Shown: positions 8,180-13,828 of the stretch, one piece after another
Numbering within the stretch: position 1 is the stretch's first letter
Layout: each line of letters opens with the position of its first letter
Source of the DNA: Candidatus Moraniibacteriota bacterium
GTDB lineage: Bacteria; Patescibacteriota; Minisyncoccia; CAIUEV01; JAHKAQ01
Direction: 5' to 3'
DNA length: 16,745 bases
Assembly: GCA_014729445.1 (NCBI GenBank)
Contig: WJJX01000037.1
Span: forward strand, 1 to 16,745
The notes under the pieces: generated by a model
The model's database searches: none
Seen by the model: only the letters and a program-made list of their open reading frames with translations
What the model was told of the DNA's origin: nothing
Position numbers and translations under genes: made by a program

Positions 8180-8251
8180 TGCCGAGAGGCGGGATTGAAC
8201 CGCCGACACCAGGATTTTCAGTCCTGTGCTCTACCACTGAGCTATCTCGGC
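8180..8251 (-). tRNA. tRNA-Phe (GAA)
   Basis: A full cloverleaf on the minus strand: acceptor GCCGAGA/TCTCGGC, D-arm GCTC/GAGC, anticodon stem CAGGA/TCCTG with loop CTGAAAA (anticodon GAA, Phe), T-arm GGCGG/CCGCC with loop TTCAATC, discriminator A. CCA is not encoded. The 3' end faces the end of the transglutaminase-like gene. Confidence 0.96.
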
Positions 8252-8283
8252 TGATTAAAAAAGGATATCTAAACAATAATAAA

Positions 8284-8312
8284 AATATAGCTGTTTTAAG
8301 TTTTTTTTTCAA
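8284..8312 (-). promoter_or_regulatory. Promoter for tRNA-Phe
   Basis: On the minus strand TTGAAA (8312-8307) and TATATT (8289-8284) are separated by exactly 17 bp, each matching the sigma-70-type consensus at five of six positions. Transcription would start about 25 nt before the tRNA. It is divergent from the glutaredoxin-like gene. Confidence 0.6.
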
Positions 8313-8333
8313 GATCTTAAATTTTTATATAAT
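8306..8333 (+). promoter_or_regulatory. Candidate promoter for glutaredoxin-like gene
   Basis: TATAAT (8328-8333) is a perfect -10 box, with TTTTCA (8306-8311, four of six) at 16-bp spacing. The leader would be about 28 nt. It overlaps the -35 region of the divergent tRNA-Phe promoter, so the two could compete for polymerase. Confidence 0.45.
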
Positions 8334-8367
8334 TTTCAATAATAAATAATTAATTTAAATTAAGTTT

Positions 8368-8622
8368 ATGAAACTAAAGGTATTTACCAAAAACGATTGT
8401 CCCAATTGTCCTCCTGCCAAGGAGCTAGCCCAAAAAATTGAAAATGAAGGAAAAATCGAGGTTGAATTATTTAACACCGATGAAGCCGATGGACTTGCCG
8501 AAGCTCAGTTTTATGCGGTGCTTGCCACCCCAAGCCTTATTCTTTGTGATAAAAACGAAGATGAAGTCGAGGCTTGGAGAGGAGAAGTTCCAACGAGGGA
8601 AGAGGTTTACAAAAAAATCTAA
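8368..8622 (+). CDS. Glutaredoxin/thioredoxin-like protein
   Basis: An 84-residue single-domain thioredoxin-fold protein, the size of a bacterial glutaredoxin. It has the redox motif CPNC (11-14) after the first strand KVFTKND and the cis-proline motif ATPS (P55) facing it. The terminal helix begins at about residue 75. Such proteins reduce disulfides in the cytosol, commonly as electron donors to ribonucleotide reductase or reductive repair enzymes; the partner cannot be read here. Both cysteines are present, so a dithiol mechanism is possible. No Shine-Dalgarno sequence precedes the ATG, and no gene in the same direction is close enough upstream to form an operon. Confidence 0.85.
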   Translation: MKLKVFTKNDCPNCPPAKELAQKIENEGKIEVELFNTDEADGLAEAQFYAVLATPSLILCDKNEDEVEAWRGEVPTREEVYKKI

Positions 8623-8741
8623 ACTTTATATATTTATAAACATAAAGGGATTTAAATTGGATTTTTCGAAATCTTTTAACGGCTGGACTATCTTATCTAA
8701 TTAAGAGATTGCAGGCCGGAGATCTGCCTAATTTTGATTTT

Positions 8742-8813
8742 TGGGGAATAGCCAAGCGGTAAGGCAACAGGTTCTGGTCCTGTGATTCGGGGGTTCGAAT
8801 CCCTCTTCCCCAA
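8742..8813 (+). tRNA. tRNA-Gln (CTG)
   Basis: Cloverleaf: acceptor TGGGGAA/TTCCCCA, D-arm GCC/GGC, anticodon stem ACAGG/CCTGT with loop TTCTGGT (anticodon CTG, reading CAG), T-arm GGGGG/CCCTC (one G-T pair) with loop TTCGAAT. The first pair is U1-A72 and the discriminator is A, not the G73 used by E. coli-type GlnRS. U1-A72 is the pair known to mark tRNA-Gln for the GatCAB amidotransferase route, so indirect Gln-tRNA formation is an inference worth testing. CCA is not encoded. Confidence 0.95.
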
Positions 8814-8837
8814 CAGATAAAGATTAAATTTTTAATT

Positions 8838-9173
8838 ATGGTCTTAATTCATTCGGTTGATACCGAAAAGCCTTTTGGTCCAATAGAGGTCAGAAATGCG
8901 ATTGTGGAATGTTTTTATCAAGCTCATAAAGAGGCTGTTAAACAATCTTTTGAAGCAGGGGATAAAAAGGAGTTGGATAAAATGACAAAAGATAATATAA
9001 AGCATCTAATCAAAAAAGCATTCCAGGAAACCTCGGGTGATTTTGAAAAACCAACAAAAAGAAGTATCATTGAAGTAATGGATTATTTGAAGGAATTTTC
9101 AAAATCCTTTCGGGACGATAAAACAATCGAAAAAAACTATAATAAGATTATGATTCTGGTTAACAAATTATAA
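8838..9173 (+). CDS. Conserved-looking hypothetical helical protein
   Basis: A 111-residue soluble protein that I do not recognise. It appears almost entirely helical and is Lys- and Glu-rich, without signal peptide, membrane helix or Cys motif. A short N-terminal stretch (MVLIHSVDTEKPFGPIEVRNAI) leads into helices at about 18-45, 48-68 and 76-110. The regular amphipathic pattern, lack of low-complexity sequence and clean context (24 nt after tRNA-Gln, 48 nt before the next gene, same strand) support a real gene. No Shine-Dalgarno sequence is present. A small helical-bundle binding or scaffolding protein is one possibility, but no function is proposed. Confidence 0.75.
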   Translation: MVLIHSVDTEKPFGPIEVRNAIVECFYQAHKEAVKQSFEAGDKKELDKMTKDNIKHLIKKAFQETSGDFEKPTKRSIIEVMDYLKEFSKSFRDDKTIEKNYNKIMILVNKL

Positions 9174-9221
9174 TTTGTCGCCGATTTTTAAGTTAACTAA
9201 ATTATTTTTAAATATAAAATT

Positions 9222-9560
9222 ATGAAAATTTTAATTTCCTGGTTGCTTTTAACAATAGAAGTTTTGGTTGTCGCCAGATTATTGCCAGGTATAACCATAG
9301 ACGGTTTTTTTAGCGCCGTTATCGTAGCCTTGTTTATAGGGGTTTTAAACTCGATTGTGAAACCTTTTCTCGCGCTTGTGACCTTGCCGGTCAATATTTT
9401 AACTTTAGGAATTTTTTCTTTTATTTTAAACACTTTCCTGCTTTTGATTATCGCTTCTCTTATTCAGGGTTTTTCAATCGACGGTTTTCTTTGGGGGGCT
9501 TTATTTAATTTCGTTCTTTCATTGACAATTTCTGCGGTGAATGTAGTTTTTAGAAAATAA
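9222..9560 (+). CDS. Four-helix membrane protein of the PF04020 (phage holin 4_2 / YvlD-like) family
   Basis: A 112-residue integral membrane protein with four hydrophobic segments at about 3-20, 27-47, 52-78 and 84-108. The pattern LLPGITIDGFFSAVIVALFIG followed by LNSIVKPFL and LPVNILTLGIFSF is typical of the PF04020 family of small membrane proteins (named phage-holin-like, B. subtilis YvlD-like). Despite the family name there are no phage genes nearby, and most members are chromosomal with unknown function, sometimes linked to envelope stress. The stop codon is only 7 nt before tRNA-Arg. A perfect TTGACA (9522-9527) lies inside the 3' end of the gene and may serve that tRNA. Confidence 0.85.
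   Translation: MKILISWLLLTIEVLVVARLLPGITIDGFFSAVIVALFIGVLNSIVKPFLALVTLPVNILTLGIFSFILNTFLLLIIASLIQGFSIDGFLWGALFNFVLSLTISAVNVVFRK
9522..9549 (+). promoter_or_regulatory. Possible internal promoter for tRNA-Arg
   Basis: A perfect TTGACA (9522-9527) with a weak TAGTTT (9544-9549) at 16-bp spacing lies inside the last codons of the membrane-protein gene and would start transcription about 12 nt before tRNA-Arg. The -10 match is poor (three of six), so processing from the upstream mRNA is equally possible. Confidence 0.3.
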
Positions 9561-9567
9561 GCTTAAG

Positions 9568-9641
9568 GCCCTGGTAGCTCAGTTGGATAGAGCAAGACAC
9601 TCCTAACGTCTAGGTCGTAGGTTCGAATCCTGCCCAGGGCG
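9568..9641 (+). tRNA. tRNA-Arg (CCT)
   Basis: Cloverleaf: acceptor GCCCTGG/CCAGGGC, D-arm GCTC/GAGC, anticodon stem AGACA/CGTCT with loop CTCCTAA (anticodon CCT, reading AGG), T-arm GTAGG/CCTGC with loop TTCGAAT, discriminator G. The loop-closing pair 31-39 is an A-C mismatch, which is unusual. CCA is not encoded. It lies 7 nt after one gene and 8 nt before the end of the convergent one. Confidence 0.94.
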
Positions 9642-9649
9642 CAGATCTG

Positions 9650-10906
9650 TTATTCCATTGTTCCCCGAATCAAAAAAAACCAAAACATTAAAGCATAATC
9701 GTTTTTCCAGATAGTGGCATCGATGAGGCCATGGATTAGAAAATAAAAGATGATCAGACAGGCCGGCAGCATATAAGATTTTGATTTAAACGCTTGCTTA
9801 TTCATTTTTGCAAGCCATAAGTAGATTAAGCTTAAAAATAAAGCTGCGCCCGCAATTCCCGATTCCAAAAGAAGGACTAAAATATTGTTATGCGCATGCG
9901 GAACGGCCCATTGAGGATAAGGTCTATAGCTAGACTGATTTAGAAGATAAACATTTTGAAAATTGGCGGGGCCTATTCCCCAAACTGGATTTTTAAAGGC
10001 GATATCTCTTGAAATTTCATAAATAACCAATCTGGAATCCAAACTGCTTCTATTTAAGTAAGGATCATAGTCAAGATAATCGGTCAAGGGTTTTAACCCG
10101 AAAATGATCAATATATTTGCGAAAATAAAAAACAAGAGAAACAGTTTTTTGACTTTATTATTTTTTAATAAAAATTTTATCTTTTTTTCATCTGGCAATG
10201 TTATAAATAAAGAAAGAAGAAAAACCGAAATTATAGCGCCTTGACATTTTGTAAATAAAATAACGATTAAATAAAGGGATATAAGCAAAAATAATAAAAA
10301 GCGCTTGCTTTGTTTGACTTTTTTTTGTTTGACCATGCTTAACAATAACAAAATCGCCGGCGAAATATAAATAGCCAAATAATTAGGCGAACTGAAAATA
10401 GAGCTTAATCTATAATCATAAGTTAAATTTTTTTCCAAAATAAAAAATAAGGAAATAATAACAATGACTATAGATGAAATAAGATAAGCCTTGAATATTT
10501 TTTTTAGCCGAACAATTCTTTGTTTGATTAAATAGACAAGCATAATGGCAAACAATATTGGCAAAAAGTAATAACTTTTTAAGACACCCAGACTTTTTAA
10601 GGAATTATTTTTATCTGAATTTACATAAAAAGACAACAAAAGAAAGCAGCAAATGAAAAATATTATCAACAAAACATTTTTATTTCTGCCGACAAAAGAG
10701 TAAAAATCAGCCCGTTTTAGCTTGTCTGTAAGATAAATCGAAAATATTGATAAATAAAACAAAATCAAGCAATCGATAAGATTCAAAGAGCCGTAGTCGG
10801 CTAGATCTATTTTTAAAAAATACAGCGGCAGAAAGCAAAAAACTAAAAAAGAGGTTGACAAAATATTTTTCATTGTTATATACTTTATGTAGAATGAAAT
10901 GAACAT
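9650..10906 (-). CDS. O-antigen ligase/polymerase-like membrane protein (Wzy_C/WaaL family)
   Basis: A 418-residue polytopic membrane protein with about ten to twelve hydrophobic segments. The large periplasmic-type loop at about 270-340 contains SRLVIYEISRDI, then NPVWGIGPANFQNVY and VPHAHNNILVLLLESG (336-350, with H337 and H339). This is the characteristic pattern of the O-antigen ligase domain (PF04932). Members join or polymerise lipid-linked glycans outside the membrane, so a surface polysaccharide or glycoprotein role is likely; the acceptor is unknown. It lies downstream of pth on the same strand behind a structured spacer. An ATG at codon 12 (10873) gives a start just before the first helix and is an alternative; the upstream ATG is kept because its A-rich leader resembles other starts here. 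Confidence 0.82.
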   Translation of the reverse strand: MFISFYIKYITMKNILSTSFLVFCFLPLYFLKIDLADYGSLNLIDCLILFYLSIFSIYLTDKLKRADFYSFVGRNKNVLLIIFFICCFLLLSFYVNSDKNNSLKSLGVLKSYYFLPILFAIMLVYLIKQRIVRLKKIFKAYLISSIVIVIISLFFILEKNLTYDYRLSSIFSSPNYLAIYISPAILLLLSMVKQKKVKQSKRFLLFLLISLYLIVILFTKCQGAIISVFLLSLFITLPDEKKIKFLLKNNKVKKLFLLFFIFANILIIFGLKPLTDYLDYDPYLNRSSLDSRLVIYEISRDIAFKNPVWGIGPANFQNVYLLNQSSYRPYPQWAVPHAHNNILVLLLESGIAGAALFLSLIYLWLAKMNKQAFKSKSYMLPACLIIFYFLIHGLIDATIWKNDYALMFWFFLIRGTME

Positions 10907-10918
10907 TTTTTATTTTTT

Positions 10919-11010
10919 CCAAATTCATTCACGAGTTCCGAAGTTGGGAATCCCTCCTTATCCCAACCAAGGTTAATTAAAGTTTTTCTTTAGCTCGTGA
11001 ATGGTTTTGG
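10919..11010 (-). ncRNA. Structured RNA spacer, pseudoknot-capable, upstream of the ligase-like gene
   Basis: On the minus strand CATTCACGAG (11003-10994) pairs perfectly with CTCGTGAATG (10935-10926). The stem extends by CCAAA/TTTGG (11010-11006/10923-10919) after a 2x2 internal loop. Inside, GTTGGGA (10967-10961) pairs with TCCCAAC (10949-10943), and loop bases AAGG (10959-10956) can pair with CCTT (10972-10969) just 5' of that stem, giving an H-type pseudoknot. The loop contains TAAGGAGG, a consensus Shine-Dalgarno sequence, but no start codon stands at normal distance. It lies between pth and the ligase-like gene, ending 12 nt before the latter's ATG, so it may be a regulatory leader. No known riboswitch class was recognised. 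Confidence 0.45.
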
Positions 11011-11036
11011 GAAAAATATTTTTTAAAACAAAAATT

Positions 11037-11612
11037 TCAATTATATAAATTCTGACATTCTTCAAATCTCTTTTCAATCAAACAATTAAAAATTTCGGGC
11101 ATCTGCCTTAAAGCATCAAAAACTTGATTGTTGGAAGAAAGTTTACTTAAAATAAAATTTGAAGATTTCTCTTTATTGTTCAAAGGCCTGACTCCAATTT
11201 TAACTCTATAAAATAATTTTTGATTATAATATTTAAAAATATCGTTTAAACCCTTATGGCCGCCGGCCGATCCGTTCTTAGTAAGTTTTAATTTGCCTTC
11301 CAAAATATCTGAATCGTCATGGAAAATAATATTCCTGGTTTGAGTTAAATCAATGCCTTGATAGTTAAAAAATGAATTTAAAACTTTGCCGCTGTTATTC
11401 ATAAAGTTACAGGGTTTGATAAATAAAACAGCTCGGTTTTCAAAAAAAGAGTTTAAAACTTGAATCCTGAATTTTTGATTGCCGGCTAATTGGCCTAAAT
11501 TATAATTGGACAGGATTGTGTCGAGGGCTAAAAATCCAACATTATGTCGGGTAAGACTGTGTTTGGGCAGGGGATTTCCCAATCCGATTGTAACTACATC
11601 TAATTTATTCAT
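11037..11612 (-). CDS. pth: Peptidyl-tRNA hydrolase
   Basis: Cytosolic enzyme that cleaves peptidyl-tRNA dropped from ribosomes and so recycles tRNA. The 191 residues match the bacterial Pth family. Visible: GLGNP (10-14, N13); TRHNVGF (21-27) with catalytic H23; KPCNFMNNSG (66-75) with N72; FHDDSDI (97-103) with D99, which activates H23; and the Gly-rich segment SAGGHKGLNDI. In E. coli that segment reads GGHNGL and its Asn114 contacts the tRNA; here it is Lys (K120). The ligase-like gene follows on the same strand after 130 nt. ATG 11612 begins just before the first strand, without a Shine-Dalgarno sequence. Confidence 0.95.
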   Translation of the reverse strand: MNKLDVVTIGLGNPLPKHSLTRHNVGFLALDTILSNYNLGQLAGNQKFRIQVLNSFFENRAVLFIKPCNFMNNSGKVLNSFFNYQGIDLTQTRNIIFHDDSDILEGKLKLTKNGSAGGHKGLNDIFKYYNQKLFYRVKIGVRPLNNKEKSSNFILSKLSSNNQVFDALRQMPEIFNCLIEKRFEECQNLYN

Positions 11613-11625
11613 GTTTTTAAACTTA

Positions 11626-11680
11626 GGATATATAACTGGATTCAGAGATTATATCCGCCCTTTTGGGGCAATCCATGGAT
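11626..11680. promoter_or_regulatory. Divergent pth/receiver control region with palindromes
   Basis: GGATATA (11626-11632) and TATATCC (11650-11656) are perfect inverted 7-mers. A minus-strand TATAAT (11653-11648) lies within the right arm and would give pth a leader of about 29 nt, though no -35 is evident. GCCC-TTTTG-GGGC (11657-11669) and the perfect palindrome ATCCATGGAT (11671-11680) follow. The overlap of an inverted repeat with the -10 box suggests an operator, by inference only. Confidence 0.35.
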
Positions 11681-11708
11681 CCTTTAGGCAAACTTGATCT
11701 AAAATTAT

Positions 11709-11737
11709 TTGACAAATTAGCAAACTTTATCAATAAT
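11709..11737 (+). promoter_or_regulatory. Strong promoter for the receiver-domain gene
   Basis: A perfect TTGACA (11709-11714), a 17-bp spacer, then AATAAT (11732-11737, five of six). Transcription would start near 11744, about 29 nt before the ATG. It is the best consensus promoter in the window and fits a housekeeping sigma factor. Confidence 0.7.
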
Positions 11738-11772
11738 TCCTAGTTAATTATATTATAAATAAAGAATTTCTA

Positions 11773-12177
11773 ATGGCAAAGAAAATTTTACTAGTTGAGG
11801 AAGAACCGACTATGCAACAATATTATGAAGATCTGCTGGAAAAAGAAGGTTATGAAGTTTTCGTGAGCCTCGATGGCAAAAGCGCCGTCAGATTAATGAA
11901 CAAACAAACTTTTGATTTGATCCTGTTGGATATTTTTATGCCTATTTTGAATGGGATCGAAATCCTGGAAATGATTAAAGCGGGTAAAATAAAAAAAGTT
12001 CAAGGTTCCATTTTAATTCTGACCAATTTGGAACCGGAAAATATTCAGGAATTACGAGAGCTTTATCAAAAACACGACAACAACCCGGAAAATTTGTCTG
12101 TTAAAGAACACATTGTTAAAGGAAGAATTAGCGAGGAGGAGTTTTTAAGAAAAATAAGAAAGAACTTTTTATATTAA
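11773..12177 (+). CDS. Stand-alone response-regulator receiver domain protein
   Basis: A 134-residue CheY-like receiver with no output domain. It has the acidic cluster VEEEP (E9-E11), the phospho-acceptor D53 in LILLDIFMP, conserved T84 in LILTN, and the conserved Lys at K116 in HIVKGRIS, followed by the last helix to the C-terminus. All phosphorylation residues are present; the acidic pocket is all Glu instead of the usual Asp-Asp or Glu-Asp. The loop between helix 4 and strand 5 (about 88-112) is longer than in CheY. It could relay phosphate to or from a kinase, or control a partner by binding; no histidine kinase is in the window. It has its own strong promoter and is convergent with tRNA-His. 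Confidence 0.9.
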   Translation: MAKKILLVEEEPTMQQYYEDLLEKEGYEVFVSLDGKSAVRLMNKQTFDLILLDIFMPILNGIEILEMIKAGKIKKVQGSILILTNLEPENIQELRELYQKHDNNPENLSVKEHIVKGRISEEEFLRKIRKNFLY

Positions 12178-12183
12178 AATTTG

Positions 12184-12256
12184 GGTGACAGACCGGAGTC
12201 GAACCGGCAACAACCGGGACCACAACCCGGGACTCTACCATTGAGCTACTGCCACC
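12184..12256 (-). tRNA. tRNA-His (GTG)
   Basis: Minus-strand cloverleaf: acceptor GTGGCAG/CTGTCAC, D-arm GCTC/GAGT, anticodon stem CCGGG/CCCGG with loop TTGTGGT (anticodon GTG, His), T-arm GCCGG/CCGGT. G-1 is encoded (12256) opposite discriminator C73 (12184), the universal His identity pair. CCA is not encoded. It ends 6 nt from the convergent receiver gene. Confidence 0.96.
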
Positions 12257-12268
12257 ATAACGTTCTAT

Positions 12269-12297
12269 AGAATAAAGTAAAATAAAAAAATATTCAA
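12269..12297 (-). promoter_or_regulatory. Candidate promoter for tRNA-His
   Basis: On the minus strand TTGAAT (12297-12292) and TATTCT (12274-12269) stand 17 bp apart, each four of six to consensus. The palindrome TTCTATAGAA (12263-12272) overlaps the -10. The distance to the tRNA 5' end fits a start site at or just upstream of G-1. Confidence 0.35.
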
Positions 12298-12388
12298 GAC
12301 CAAACCCTTTGATTTCAAAACTTAACTTTATTTTTTTCATTCCGCTCATTTTTTAAGCCATTAGTTTAGAGATTAATTTAAAATTGAA

Positions 12389-12487
12389 CAAAAATTTGTA
12401 CATTTTTAGTTAATGAAAAAGCAAGTCAATTAAATTATATTGACTATTTAAAAATTATATGCAAAAATTTGTACATAATTAACTAAA
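12389..12487 (+). promoter_or_regulatory. Repeat-rich promoter/operator region of glnA
   Basis: The 15-mer CAAAAATTTGTACAT occurs twice, at 12389-12403 and 12462-12476, exactly 73 bp apart (about seven helical turns). TTTAGTTAAT (12405-12414) and its reverse complement ATTAACTAAA (12478-12487) follow each copy. In the centre AGTCAAT (12424-12430) and ATTGACT (12439-12445) are perfect inverted arms. The best promoter is ATGAAA (12413-12418), 17 bp, TATATT (12436-12441), whose -10 overlaps the right arm. This layout suggests a dimeric repressor site at the -10, flanked by two equal sites for looping or cooperative binding. It does not fit the GlnR consensus. Confidence 0.5.
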
Positions 12488-12496
12488 TTAATCCTC

Positions 12497-13828
12497 ATGA
12501 ACAAAAAACAAATTCTGGAAAAAGCCAAAAAAGAAAAAATTCAATTCATTAATCTCCAGTTTGTAGATTTACTGGGATTTTTAAAAAGTGTTACTATCCC
12601 CATTAGTAAACTTGAAGATGCAATCGACAGCAATGTATGGTTTGACGGTTCCTCCATCGAGGGTTTCACCCGAATCTACGAATCAGATATGTACTTGAAG
12701 CTGGATTTAAATACTTTTGCCGTTGTTCCCTGGGAAAAAACCGAAAAATACAACGTGGCCAGGATTATCTGCGACGTCTACAAACCAAACGGCGAACCCT
12801 TTGAAGGTGATCCCCGAAATATTTTAAAGCGTCAAATAGCGGCGGCCGAAAAAATGGGATATACTTATTATGTCGGACCTGAGTTGGAGTTTTTTATTTT
12901 CAAAAAGGATGAGCAGGGCAATTTACAAGTTGATCCTCACGATAATGCGGGTTATTTTGATTATTCTTCAGATAAGGGAGTCGGCATTATGCAGTCGATG
13001 AGTCAGGTGGTAAGCGAAATGGGTATTGATGTAGAGACTGTTCATCATGAAGTGGCGAGAGGTCAACATGAAATAGATTTTAAATATTCTGATGCTTTAT
13101 CCCAGGCCGATGCCGTAATGACAGTTAAAACCGCTCTAAGAGCGGTCGCGGAAAAAAACGATCTGCATGTAACTTTTATGCCCAAACCGGTTTTCGGGGA
13201 AAACGGGACTGGCATGCATATCCATCAAAGTTTATTCAAAAACGGCAAAAATGCCTTCTTCGACCCCAAAGACAAATACTTAATTTCCAAAACCGCCAAG
13301 CATTTTATTGCCGGTCAATTAAAATATATAGAGGATATCGCTCTAATCACTAATCCCATCGTCAATTCCTACAAAAGATTGGTTCCCGGTTATGAAGCTC
13401 CGGTTTATATCACTTGGGGTCAAACCAACCGAAGTGCTTTAATCAGAATTCCTAGAGTCAGCAAAGGCAATGCCGATTCCGTCCGCTGCGAATTAAGGTG
13501 TCCCGATTCTGCCTCGAATCCGTATCTTGCTTTTGCCGCTATGCTGCATATCGGTCTTAAAGGGATAAAAGAGCAAATAGAAACCGTCGAACCGATAGAG
13601 GAAAACATCTATTTGTTTACGGATAAAAAAGCAAAAAGGATGAGGATTAGAACCCTGCCGGAAAATTTGGGCAGGTCTATCTTTAAGTTTGAAAGAAGTC
13701 AGGTCGCCAAAGATATTTTCGGCAAAGACACCTGGAAAAAATATTTAGACAACCGACAAACTGAATGGGATGAGTATCGCCTGGATGTCAGCCAATGGGA
13801 AATTGACCGCTTTATGCCGATTTACTAA
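12497..13828 (+). CDS. glnA: Glutamine synthetase, type I-alpha
   Basis: ATP-dependent condensation of glutamate and ammonium to glutamine; a cytosolic dodecamer in this family. The 443 residues match the I-alpha subtype. Visible: FDGSSIEGF (49-57); metal and substrate residues E129 and E131 in GPELEFF, E185 and E192 in HHEVARGQHE, H241 and H243 in GMHIHQS; R294 in YKRLVPGYEAP with flap residue E300; R330 and R334 around RCELRCPDSASNPY. R59 aligns with Arg62 of B. subtilis GlnA, which mediates glutamine feedback inhibition. The adenylylated Tyr motif of I-beta enzymes is absent (ENIYLFTDKKAK instead), so control should be by feedback and transcription. The final WEIDRFMPIY matches the family C-terminus. 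Its last 17 nt overlap the convergent glycosyltransferase gene. Confidence 0.97.
   Translation: MNKKQILEKAKKEKIQFINLQFVDLLGFLKSVTIPISKLEDAIDSNVWFDGSSIEGFTRIYESDMYLKLDLNTFAVVPWEKTEKYNVARIICDVYKPNGEPFEGDPRNILKRQIAAAEKMGYTYYVGPELEFFIFKKDEQGNLQVDPHDNAGYFDYSSDKGVGIMQSMSQVVSEMGIDVETVHHEVARGQHEIDFKYSDALSQADAVMTVKTALRAVAEKNDLHVTFMPKPVFGENGTGMHIHQSLFKNGKNAFFDPKDKYLISKTAKHFIAGQLKYIEDIALITNPIVNSYKRLVPGYEAPVYITWGQTNRSALIRIPRVSKGNADSVRCELRCPDSASNPYLAFAAMLHIGLKGIKEQIETVEPIEENIYLFTDKKAKRMRIRTLPENLGRSIFKFERSQVAKDIFGKDTWKKYLDNRQTEWDEYRLDVSQWEIDRFMPIY

Noticed and set aside
9213..9218. TATAAA as a leaderless promoter for the PF04020 gene
   Set aside because: It ends 3 nt before the ATG, too close for a start site, and the region is simply A/T-rich.
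9222..9560. Prophage remnant, because of the phage-holin family name
   Set aside because: No lysin, structural, integrase or att sequences are nearby, and PF04020 proteins are commonly chromosomal.
12389..12487. GlnR/TnrA operator
   Set aside because: TGTNA-N7-TNACA is not present; the repeats contain TGTACA with different spacing.
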